From Mucilaginibacter sp. PPCGB 2223 (lineage in GTDB: Bacteria; Bacteroidota; Bacteroidia; Sphingobacteriales; Sphingobacteriaceae), in NCBI RefSeq assembly GCF_001705515.1, contig NZ_MDJS01000003.1, forward strand, positions 558,001-622,000: a stretch of 64,000 bases of DNA. The letters are read 5' to 3'. This document shows, piece by piece, positions 44,205 through 51,608 of this stretch; positions within the stretch are counted from its first letter, which is position 1; the number at the start of each line of letters is the position of its first letter. Under the pieces are notes generated by a model that saw only the letters and a list, made by a program, of their open reading frames with translations, was not told the DNA's origin and made no database searches. The position numbers and the translations under genes are program-made.

Positions 44205-45461
44205 TTACTCCATCAACCTCCTGATCAACTCGGCACTTTGCACTCTGCCCTGCTCCAGCCTGTCGCCAAAAAACTCCTTCACCTGGTTAAAGTGCTCCTT
44301 ATAACCTTTCATATCGCCATAACCGATGATAGACGACCATTCGCGCACGGCCGAATGAAACTCCAGATCATCACCGCGGATGGATTTATCGTACAGCGCT
44401 GCTTTGATTGATTCCTCTAACAGTTCATCGTTTTTGAACAGGTACTCGGCTATACCTAAGCGCAGGCGGAATGGCGGCGTTTGGCAGATGAGGTTATCAT
44501 ACGGGTTTACGCCTAAATGGTACCAGGCATCAACCATGCTCAATAAGCTTAGGTGTGAATTGGGCTTGCGTTCGGCAGCATGGGCCGAAAGCGAGAATTC
44601 GCGCATCACGCTATCATTCAGCAAAATGGGCTTGCGGCTTTCGTGGAAAACAAAATCGCGTGCGCGGTAAATGCGCTCCCTGAACTCGGTTTCCTGCTCC
44701 TGTATCATCAGCTTGAACAGTTCCGACTCCGACACGGCATAACGCTTCACCTGCTGACGGGCATAAGGGTTCAATATCGCTAAACCGGCATACACGTGGG
44801 CCTTATAGCTAAATATCCGCAGCGTGGTCAGTATTTTCACGTTATCGATGCCGCCGATATAGCTGCCGTTCTCCCACGGAAAAAAACCGGCTTCTTTCCA
44901 GGCGGTGCCCATGCTTTCGAAACCCACGTGGGTAACGGCCTGTGTATCGGCTACGATCTTGTCGTGCTCGTGGTAATCGGGTATCTCCACAATGTCCGAT
45001 CCTATCGCTGTAAAAATATCCAGCATTTGCTGGTACACTTTTTCATTGCTGCGATGCGGGATGATGGCCAGCTTTTGCTTATCGGGAGCAAAGCCCGGGC
45101 CGTGCAGGGCATGGATGGTTACAATGAATACATCATCGGGCAGATATTTTTCAAATGCTTCGATCTCGGGTGTTTTTACCGATGTTTGCCCGGCAATAAT
45201 AGCCCCGGGTTTGGCCGATGGGCCGTACTCAGCCACAACCTGCACGATCGTCTCAGCCTCAACCGAATAGATGATCAGGTCGGCCTTTGCCGAAACCTGG
45301 TGCCCGTCGTTCAGTACCTTGATGCCGAGAGGCGTTAGTTCTTCTACGAGTTTGTCTTTATACTGGGGCATATCGCAGCCGTAAACACTATAGCCAACTT
45401 TGGCAAATGCTTTGGCGTATAACTTACCCATATCGCCTAATCCGATGATACCGATATTCAT
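44205..45461 (-). CDS. Prephenate dehydrogenase, fungal Tyr1-like form
   Basis: 418 residues. The NAD(P)-binding start is MNIGIIGLGDMGKLYAKAFA. Long stretches match what I remember of yeast Tyr1: DLIIYSVEAETI, GPSAKPGAIIAGQTSVKTPE, HALHGPGFA, HDKIVADTQAVTH, HVYAGLAILNPYARQQ, SHLSLLSMVDAWYHLGVNPY and DDLEFHSAVREWSS. It oxidatively decarboxylates prephenate to 4-hydroxyphenylpyruvate in tyrosine synthesis. The typical short bacterial TyrA with a C-terminal ACT or mutase domain is not what is seen. It is the only minus-strand gene of the island and converges with the O-antigen-ligase-like gene. Confidence 0.85.
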   Translation of the reverse strand: MNIGIIGLGDMGKLYAKAFAKVGYSVYGCDMPQYKDKLVEELTPLGIKVLNDGHQVSAKADLIIYSVEAETIVQVVAEYGPSAKPGAIIAGQTSVKTPEIEAFEKYLPDDVFIVTIHALHGPGFAPDKQKLAIIPHRSNEKVYQQMLDIFTAIGSDIVEIPDYHEHDKIVADTQAVTHVGFESMGTAWKEAGFFPWENGSYIGGIDNVKILTTLRIFSYKAHVYAGLAILNPYARQQVKRYAVSESELFKLMIQEQETEFRERIYRARDFVFHESRKPILLNDSVMREFSLSAHAAERKPNSHLSLLSMVDAWYHLGVNPYDNLICQTPPFRLRLGIAEYLFKNDELLEESIKAALYDKSIRGDDLEFHSAVREWSSIIGYGDMKGYKEHFNQVKEFFGDRLEQGRVQSAELIRRLME

Positions 45462-45578
45462 GCGGCTAATATAGGGATGAGGCCTGATATTTGCGGATAC
45501 ATTTGATATTTGGTTTTTATAATCGGAAATTAGCCTAAATGTATTAAGTTTGATCTATACACCATTATATCTGGTATT

Positions 45579-46358
45579 ATGAATAGAGTATTTAGCCTGT
45601 TGTTCAGCCTCGTATTATTCGGAACCTGCCTTAGCACCTTCGCACAGGATACTACAAAGCATACTGTGAAAAAGCCGCAAGGTATCGTTGTACCATCAGA
45701 GTATCACCCGGTAACGCGGCCAGGTTTCAAACATCTGGGCAAAAACTATAAAAACTATAAGAGAGACTCTACCCTGAAAGCGCAATCTACTACAGCCATA
45801 CACCCCGATACCGCCAAAACACCGGTAAAATTACCGCCTGCGCAACCCGCTTATGTCGATAATACGATTCTGGGCCAATACAACGCCCTGAACAAAAACC
45901 TTGGCGGATACGAAAGAGGCATCGTCGGCGCCTTCTACCGTAACCTGATGGATACGCTGAACACTGCCCGCAAAGCACTGAAAGATTCGAGCGCGAAGTT
46001 AGCCGAACAGACCAAAGCCATGGCGGGACTGCAGGCAGGTACCGCGGCTAAAGAGCAAAGCCTGGCCGAATCGATAAGCAAGGTAAACCAGATGAGCTTC
46101 ATCGGCATACCGGTAGCCAAAACCACTTTCCAATACATTATGTGGGGTTTGGTAGTTGTGCTGGCGGGCGCCGCCATTACCATCTATTCGCTGTCGGGTG
46201 CTACCCGTAAAGAAGCCGCATACCGTACCCAGCTTTACGAAGAACTTGAAGAAGAATACAAAGCCTACAAAGTAAAAGCCAGCGATAAAGAAAAGAAACT
46301 GGCCCGCGAGTTGCAGACCGAGCGCAATAAGCTGGATGATTTGCTGGGGAATAAGTAA
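45579..46358 (+). CDS. Exported coiled-coil membrane protein of unknown function
   Basis: 259 residues. A signal peptide (LVLFGTCLSTFAQ) precedes a Lys/Pro/Thr-rich region and a helical segment (residues about 95-170). A single membrane helix (MWGLVVVLAGAAITIYSLSG, about 188-207) follows, then a charged C-terminal coiled coil (QLYEELEEEYKAYKVKASDK...LDDLLGNK). Presumably the N-terminal part is periplasmic and the coiled coil cytoplasmic. I do not recognise a family. It is alone on its transcript, divergent from the prephenate dehydrogenase gene. Confidence 0.75.
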   Translation: MNRVFSLLFSLVLFGTCLSTFAQDTTKHTVKKPQGIVVPSEYHPVTRPGFKHLGKNYKNYKRDSTLKAQSTTAIHPDTAKTPVKLPPAQPAYVDNTILGQYNALNKNLGGYERGIVGAFYRNLMDTLNTARKALKDSSAKLAEQTKAMAGLQAGTAAKEQSLAESISKVNQMSFIGIPVAKTTFQYIMWGLVVVLAGAAITIYSLSGATRKEAAYRTQLYEELEEEYKAYKVKASDKEKKLARELQTERNKLDDLLGNK

Positions 46359-46401
46359 ATAGAATCAGCAGTCAAGAAGCAAGAATCAAGACCGTTTACC
46401 T

Positions 46402-46485
46402 GCGTTAGCGATTGCAGCGGATACCGGCCTCGTGGCTAATGCCTTGTGCAGTATGAGCGGAAAGCGCGGGCCGCAGGCAACGCCC
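46402..46485 (-). repeat. Modular dispersed palindromic repeat, copy D (short form)
   Basis: 84 nt, inverted relative to copy C at 39277-39360 and without insert modules. Core ATACTGCACA reads on the minus strand; the ends are GCGTTAGCG and CAACGCC. Directly before it are AGTCAAGAAGCAAGAATCAAGA words (46369-46392). Confidence 0.85.
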
Positions 46486-46516
46486 TAAAGCAACACAACT
46501 AATATATTCGCAATCA

Positions 46517-46954
46517 ATGGCAATAGTAAATCTTTTGGATTATAAAGAGGATATTAAGAATTTCATTTTATCCACTTTTGACAAATTCAGCGAAGAACAG
46601 TATCGTCCATACGTTATGGGCATCTATAGTTGTCCTTGGAGTGGTTGGGTTTCACTACACTTTAATATTACGAAAGATGCTCCAATGGATAGCTGTGTTG
46701 ACTTTGAATTTGTTGAGTATGGCTTTATATCTTTTGAAGAATGGGAAGAAAATACGATGATATTTGGCGATTCAGAATGGCAAGACGCCAACGGGAAACT
46801 TCTACTCAGAAAATGGGGAGATGGCGATGAAATTTTAAATAAATTGTTTTTTGATTTCTTGAAATTAATAGTTTCGGAAATAAAACAAATAAAAATTCTA
46901 CCCTTTGTTTTTATTCAAATGCTGGACAGTGCCTACAGCGAGCTTATCAAATAG
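46517..46954 (+). CDS. AT-rich protein of unknown function
   Basis: 145 residues, MAIVNLLDYKEDIKNFILST, with a conserved-looking YSCPWSGWVSLHFNIT and many Glu, Asp, Trp and Phe; no signal peptide or membrane helix. Its codons are clearly richer in A and T than those of the neighbours, suggesting recent acquisition. Small acidic proteins with this look are often immunity proteins of toxin systems, but no toxin gene is nearby, so that is only a thought. It converges with rpsJ and shares a terminator with it. Confidence 0.65.
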   Translation: MAIVNLLDYKEDIKNFILSTFDKFSEEQYRPYVMGIYSCPWSGWVSLHFNITKDAPMDSCVDFEFVEYGFISFEEWEENTMIFGDSEWQDANGKLLLRKWGDGDEILNKLFFDFLKLIVSEIKQIKILPFVFIQMLDSAYSELIK

Positions 46955-46970
46955 AAGCACCACCAACATA

Positions 46971-47010
46971 AAAAAAGCCTCCGAATACTCATTCGGAGGC
47001 TTTTATTTTT
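46971..47010. terminator. Two-way terminator between the AT-rich gene and rpsJ
   Basis: A-run, AAGCCTCCGAAT (46975-46986), 4-nt loop, ATTCGGAGGCTT (46991-47002), T-run: a perfect 12-bp stem that serves both strands. It ends the str operon after rpsJ. Confidence 0.92.
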
Positions 47011-47028
47011 GATTAAAATCGCAGCTAC

Positions 47029-47334
47029 TTACACTTTGATCTCAACTTCAACACCGCTTGGCAGTTCCAGTTTCATCAGCGCGTCAACTGTTTTCGAGTT
47101 TGAGCTGTAGATGTCTAACAAACGTTTGTAAGAACATAGCTGGAATTGCTCACGTGCTTTTTTGTTCACGTGCGGTGAACGCAAAACAGTGAAGATTTTC
47201 TTTTCAGTCGGCAGTGGGATCGGCCCGCTTACCACAGCACCCGTAGGTTTTACTGTTTTTACGATTTTCTCGGCAGATTTGTCTACCAGGTTGTAATCGT
47301 ACGATTTCAATTTGATTCTGATACGTTGGCTCAT
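47029..47334 (-). CDS. rpsJ: 30S ribosomal protein S10
   Basis: 101 residues, MSQRIRIKLKSYDYNLVDKS, then GPIPLPTEKKIFTVLRSPHV and QFQLCSYKRLLDIYS. It doubles as NusE in antitermination. It is the last gene of the str operon here, with a strong terminator behind it; the usual next gene, rplC, is 8.1 kb away. Confidence 0.98.
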   Translation of the reverse strand: MSQRIRIKLKSYDYNLVDKSAEKIVKTVKPTGAVVSGPIPLPTEKKIFTVLRSPHVNKKAREQFQLCSYKRLLDIYSSNSKTVDALMKLELPSGVEVEIKV

Positions 47335-47344
47335 GTTATTTGTT

Positions 47345-47505
47345 TTAGGATTTCACCGATTTACCGGTGATTTCACTGATTTAAAAATACCGTTGTAAGA
47401 GCTATTTATTACAACGATGTTATTTATTCTTTAAGATTACACCGACTTAGTTTTGATCACAACGCAATCGGTGTAATCCTCTTCAAAAATCGGTGCAATC
47501 AAATA
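47345..47505. repeat. Word-array hairpins in the rpsJ-fusA spacer
   Basis: GATTTCACCGATTT (47349-47362), a small hairpin CGTTGTAA (47391-47398) / TTACAACG (47409-47416), and an 11-bp inverted repeat GATTACACCGA (47435-47445) / TCGGTGTAATC (47468-47478), with another ATCGGTGCAATC at 47489-47500. Nearly the whole 174-nt spacer is word-like. Confidence 0.8.
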
Positions 47506-47508
47506 ATA

Positions 47509-49620
47509 TTAGTCGATAGCAACTTGCTTACGGCCTTTGTTTTTAGCAACAACCTCGTCCTGTACGTTGCGTGGCGCTTCGGCGTAGTGGTCAAACTCCA
47601 TGGTTGAAGTTGCACGGCCCGAAGTGATGGTACGCAATTGTGTTACGTAACCGAACATCTCGCTCAGCGGTACCTGTGCTTTGATCACCTGTGCACCGTT
47701 ACGGGTGTCCATACCTTGCAGCTGGCCACGGCGACGGTTCATATCACCGATCACATCACCCATATTTTCTTCAGGGGTAAGGATCTCGATCTTCATGATC
47801 GGCTCGAGCAATACCGGTTTACATTTTGGCAATGCTTCGCGGTAAGCGGCTCGACCGGCAACCTCGAACGATAAAGCGTCCGAATCGACAGCGTGGAACG
47901 AACCATCAATTAAGCGAACTTTTAAACTGGTTAATGGGTAGCCGGCAAGCACACCGTTGTCCATAGCCGATTTAAAGCCTTTTTCAACCGATGGGATAAA
48001 CTCGCGCGGGATAGCGCCACCAACAATCTCGTTCACAAACTGTAAGCCTTCTTTTCCTTCATCGGCAGGCGATAAGATAACCTGGATGTCGGCAAATTTA
48101 CCACGGCCACCGGTTTGTTTTTTATAGGTTTCGCGGTGTTGTACAGAACCGGTGATAGCCTCTTTATAAGCTACCTGCGGCGCACCCTGGTTAACCTCAA
48201 CTTTAAACTCGCGTTTTAAACGGTCCATCAAAATGTCCAGGTGCAGCTCGCCCATACCGCTGATAACGGTTTGGCCGGTATCCTGGTCGGTTTGTACGCG
48301 GAAGGTTGGATCCTCTTCGGCCAGTTTGCCCAAAGCAATACCTAATTTATCAACGTCGGCCTGGGTTTTAGGCTCGATAGCCAAACCGATAACCGGGTCA
48401 GGGAACACCATCGATTCCAGAACGATCTGGTTCTTCTCATCGCAAAGGGTATCGCCAGTTTTGATATCTTTAAAGCCCACTACCGCAGCAATATCACCTG
48501 CACCTACGTTAGGGATAGGGTTTTGCTTGTTAGCGTGCATCTGGAAGATACGGCTGATACGCTCTTTGCTTTCCGAACGCATGTTGTAGATGTACGAACC
48601 TGCTTCCAGGTTACCCGAGTAAACACGGATAAAGCACAGGCGGCCCACAAACGGGTCGGTAGCAATTTTAAATGCCAAAGCGGCAAACGGCTCTTTTACA
48701 TCTGGTTTAACCAATACTTCCTCGCCGGTATCGGGGTTAGTACCCACAACACCTTTCGAGTCAACCGGCGATGGCATCAATTCCATCACATAGTCGAGCA
48801 TGGTTTGTACACCTTTGTTTTTGAACGACGAACCGCAGGTCATCGGCACGATCTTACCGGCCAAAGTAGCCTGGCGTAAAGCGTCCAACACTTCGCGCTC
48901 GGTTATAGTTGTCGGATCATCGAAGAATTTCTCCATCAGGTGATCGTCAAACTCAGCAACGGCTTCCAGCAATTTCTCTCTCCACTCGTTCGCTTCTTCC
49001 AGCATATCGTCAGGGATCGGCACTTCGGTAAAGGTCATACCTTTATCGTGCTCATTCCAAACTATACCACGGAAGTTGATCAGATCAACCACACCTTTAA
49101 ACTGGTCCTCAGCGCCGATTGGCAATTGCAACGGGATAGCTACGCTGCCCAACATTTCTTTTACCTGTTTTACCACGTTCAAAAAGTCGGCGCCGCTACG
49201 GTCCATTTTGTTAACAAAGCCAATACGTGGCACATTGTAGTTGTTAGCTAAGCGCCAGTTGGTTTCTGATTGAGGCTCAACACCGTCAACAGCCGAGAAC
49301 AAGAACACCAAACCATCCAATACACGCAGCGAACGGTTTACCTCAACGGTAAAATCCACGTGTCCGGGGGTATCAATAATATTTACGTGGTAATTGTGGC
49401 CACGGTATTTCCAGTTTACAGTGGTAGCAGCCGAAGTAATGGTGATACCACGCTCCTGCTCCTGTGCCATCCAGTCCATCGTAGCGGCACCTTCGTGCAC
49501 CTCGCCGATTTTGTGGCTAACACCTGCATAGTATAATATACGCTCGGTTGTAGTTGTTTTACCGGCATCAATGTGCGCGGCAATACCGATGTTCCGGGTG
49601 TACTTTAAGTCTCTTGACAT
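47509..49620 (-). CDS. fusA: Translation elongation factor G
   Basis: 703 residues, full length. The GTPase motifs are AHIDAGKTTTTERILYYAG (P-loop), DTPGHVDFT and GFVNKMDRSGADF. Domain IV and V segments include MGELHLDILMDRLKREF and DGSFHAVDSDALSFEVAGRA. It translocates tRNAs and mRNA after each peptide bond. It lies between rpsG and rpsJ as is usual. Confidence 0.98.
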   Translation of the reverse strand: MSRDLKYTRNIGIAAHIDAGKTTTTERILYYAGVSHKIGEVHEGAATMDWMAQEQERGITITSAATTVNWKYRGHNYHVNIIDTPGHVDFTVEVNRSLRVLDGLVFLFSAVDGVEPQSETNWRLANNYNVPRIGFVNKMDRSGADFLNVVKQVKEMLGSVAIPLQLPIGAEDQFKGVVDLINFRGIVWNEHDKGMTFTEVPIPDDMLEEANEWREKLLEAVAEFDDHLMEKFFDDPTTITEREVLDALRQATLAGKIVPMTCGSSFKNKGVQTMLDYVMELMPSPVDSKGVVGTNPDTGEEVLVKPDVKEPFAALAFKIATDPFVGRLCFIRVYSGNLEAGSYIYNMRSESKERISRIFQMHANKQNPIPNVGAGDIAAVVGFKDIKTGDTLCDEKNQIVLESMVFPDPVIGLAIEPKTQADVDKLGIALGKLAEEDPTFRVQTDQDTGQTVISGMGELHLDILMDRLKREFKVEVNQGAPQVAYKEAITGSVQHRETYKKQTGGRGKFADIQVILSPADEGKEGLQFVNEIVGGAIPREFIPSVEKGFKSAMDNGVLAGYPLTSLKVRLIDGSFHAVDSDALSFEVAGRAAYREALPKCKPVLLEPIMKIEILTPEENMGDVIGDMNRRRGQLQGMDTRNGAQVIKAQVPLSEMFGYVTQLRTITSGRATSTMEFDHYAEAPRNVQDEVVAKNKGRKQVAID

Positions 49621-49632
49621 ATTTTTATTTTT

Positions 49633-49776
49633 TTGGATTTCTCCGATTTGTTTATGATTTCACAGATTTTTTATCTGACTGATCTTAGCGATTCTTTTTA
49701 ATAATTACACCGACCTCCTGACCCTGGTTGCACTGACTAAATCGGTGAAATCAAAATCAAAAAATCGGTGAAATCA
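49633..49776. repeat. Word-array hairpin in the fusA-rpsG spacer
   Basis: GATTTCTCCGATTT (49636-49649) on the left and two exact copies of AAATCGGTGAAATC (49739-49752, 49762-49775) on the right. The right-hand word is the exact reverse complement of the 14-mer at 47349-47362 in the next spacer, 2.4 kb away. Confidence 0.85.
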
Positions 49777-49780
49777 ATAA

Positions 49781-50248
49781 TTAAAATCTAAAGTGCGAGA
49801 ACGCTTTGTTGGCCTCGGCCATTTTGTGCGTATCTTCTTTCTTTTTAACTGCGGCACCTTCACCTTTCGAAGCCGAAATGATCTCGCCTGCTAATTTTTC
49901 CATCATGGTTTTTTCGCCGCGTTTGCGTGCGTAGCTGATCAACCATTTCATACCCAGGGCAATTTTGCGCTCCGGGCGAACTTCTGTAGGCACCTGGAAG
50001 TTGGCACCACCCACACGGCGGCTTTTCACCTCTACCGATGGCATAATGTTGTTCAAAGCTTTTTTCCAGGTATCCAGGCCGCTTTCGCTGGTTTTTTTCT
50101 CAACCAGGTCAACAGCGTTATAGAATATCGAGTACGCGGTCGATTTCTTACCGTCGTACATCATGTTGTTTACAAACCTTGTTACCAAAGTATCGTTAAA
50201 CTTTGGGTCAGGAAGGATGATTCTCTTTTTTGGTTTTGACTTTCTCAT
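49781..50248 (-). CDS. rpsG: 30S ribosomal protein S7
   Basis: 155 residues, MRKSKPKKRIILPDPKFNDT, then ALNNIMPSVEVKSRRVGGAN and QVPTEVRPERKIALGMKWLI. It organises the 30S head and contacts the E-site tRNA. 19 nt after rpsL. Confidence 0.98.
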   Translation of the reverse strand: MRKSKPKKRIILPDPKFNDTLVTRFVNNMMYDGKKSTAYSIFYNAVDLVEKKTSESGLDTWKKALNNIMPSVEVKSRRVGGANFQVPTEVRPERKIALGMKWLISYARKRGEKTMMEKLAGEIISASKGEGAAVKKKEDTHKMAEANKAFSHFRF

Positions 50249-50267
50249 TGCTATCTATCCTCCTTAA

Positions 50268-50681
50268 TTATTTCTTTTTGCCTTTTGCCGGTGCAGCTGC
50301 TGCCTGACCTGGTTTCGGACGTTTAGTACCATATTTCGAACGGCGTTGGTTACGGCCCGCAACACCCGAAGTATCTAATGCACCGCGGATAATGTGGTAA
50401 CGTACACCCGGTAAATCTTTAACCCTGCCACCACGGATCAAAACGATCGAGTGCTCCTGTAAGTTGTGACCTTCGCCAGGGATATAGGCGTTAACCTCTT
50501 TACCGTTTGTTAAACGCACACGCGCAACTTTACGCATGGCTGAGTTTGGTTTCTTAGGGGTAGTGGTGTACACACGGGTGCACACGCCTCTTCGCTGTGG
50601 ACAGCTGTCCAACGCTGGCGATTTACTCTTATCAACCAGAGCTACTCTACCTTTTCTAACTAATTGCTGAATAGTAGGCAT
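50268..50681 (-). CDS. rpsL: 30S ribosomal protein S12
   Basis: 137 residues. MPTIQQLVRKGRVALVDKSK and the streptomycin-site segments TTTPKKPNSAMRKVARVRL and GRVKDLPGVRYH both keep the wild-type lysines, so no streptomycin-resistance change is visible. The C-terminus has a short Ala/Lys-rich tail. First gene of the str operon, with a consensus promoter upstream. Confidence 0.98.
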   Translation of the reverse strand: MPTIQQLVRKGRVALVDKSKSPALDSCPQRRGVCTRVYTTTPKKPNSAMRKVARVRLTNGKEVNAYIPGEGHNLQEHSIVLIRGGRVKDLPGVRYHIIRGALDTSGVAGRNQRRSKYGTKRPKPGQAAAAPAKGKKK

Positions 50682-50727
50682 TGTTTCCTTTTAATGTTTT
50701 GTTTTACCCGCATAGTTTACGGGACTG

Positions 50728-50758
50728 CAAAGGTAGAAACTTTAAATTTGATTTTCAA
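50728..50758 (-). promoter_or_regulatory. Consensus Bacteroidota promoter of the str operon
   Basis: On the minus strand TTG (50758-50756), 20 nt, then TACCTTTG (50735-50728), an exact TAnnTTTG. It lies 47 nt before the rpsL start. Confidence 0.8.
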
Positions 50759-50952
50759 TAGGTTGGGTAAATTATTTTTGCGTTGAGTTGTAAGGTTGAA
50801 ATGTTTGAAGGTTTGAATGTTACAGTGATGTTACCGGAGTGTAAAGTGTGTTGTTTTAAGGTTTCTCTCCGCACGTCATTGCGAGGCACGAAGGCAACCG
50901 AGTAAAGCGAGTTTATGGATACCGATAAAAAACAAATCATAAATCCATAATC

Positions 50953-51015
50953 CCCGACTTACAGAGCGGCCCTGCAAGTTTTCCCACAAGCCAGGAGGCT
51001 TGCAGTAGCAGAGGC
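50953..51015 (+). repeat. About 60-nt direct repeat, copy 1
   Basis: CCCGACTTACAGAGCGG, then CAAGTTTTCCCACAAGC and AGGCTTG; the related copy is at 51549-51608. Internally ACAAGC/GGCTTG can pair. Confidence 0.7.
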
Positions 51016-51052
51016 CGTTAGTTATGATGCGGAAAAGATCAATTAAAATTTA

Positions 51053-51080
51053 GTCATGCTGAACTTGTTTCAGCACCCCA
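51053..51080 (+). repeat. 28-nt hairpin repeat, copy 2
   Basis: GTCATGCTGAAC...TTTCAGCACCCCA; inverted partner of 2264-2291 with a compensated C-G to T-A change in the stem. Confidence 0.75.
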
Positions 51081-51138
51081 TCATACAAAGGAACTATGCT
51101 AATCATTTTTTAATTTTGACTTTTATTTGAATTTAATA

Positions 51139-51223
51139 GGGCGTTGCCTGCGGCCCGTGCTATCCGCTCATACTGCACAGGCATTAGCCACGGGCCGGTA
51201 TCCGCTCCTATCACTAACGCGGG
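51139..51223 (+). repeat. Modular dispersed palindromic repeat, copy E (short form)
   Basis: The cleanest copy. Outer arms are GCGTT (51141-51145) / AACGC (51216-51220) and inner arms CGGCCCGTG (51151-51159) / CACGGGCCG (51189-51197), with the core CTCATACTGCACAGGC between them. Confidence 0.88.
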
Positions 51224-51274
51224 CTTCACGTAATTATCATTTTCATAACGCGTCCTGACCTAAACGTCATAAAT

Positions 51275-51297
51275 ACATGGGTATTTATGGGTATTTT
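51275..51297 (-). repeat. TACCCATAAATACCCAT repeat, copy 2
   Basis: The reverse complement is identical over 23 nt to 2334-2356. Confidence 0.75.
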
Positions 51298-51548
51298 CAC
51301 TATATTTTCAGCGGACCATTATCAAAATTGCAACAAACAAGCCTCGCGCTATCTTTAAATATACGCAAAACACCGCAAATAAGCAAATTGAATTCGGCGG
51401 CAAACACCTCTCAACAATTGCTGGTCATTTCGATAGAGCATAGGTAGGAATGTGTAGAAGGGGCGAAAGAGAAATCTTCTGCTACAGACCCGCTTTGGAG
51501 CAGAATATCTCTCCTTAGGTCGAGATGACAAGGTGAAGATAATTTAAT

Positions 51549-51608
51549 TCCGACTCACAGAGCGGTCAAGTTCCCTACAAGCAACAAGGCTTGAAGAGGC
51601 GGGGGTGG
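51549..51608 (+). repeat. About 60-nt direct repeat, copy 2
   Basis: CCGACTCACAGAGCGG, then CAAGTTCCCTACAAGC and AAGGCTTGAAGAGGC; same order as copy 1 at 50953-51015. Confidence 0.7.

Noticed and set aside
39473..46954. The island as an integrative element or prophage
   Set aside because: No integrase, recombinase, transposase, conjugation or phage gene and no tRNA at either edge, so only 'inserted block' can be supported.
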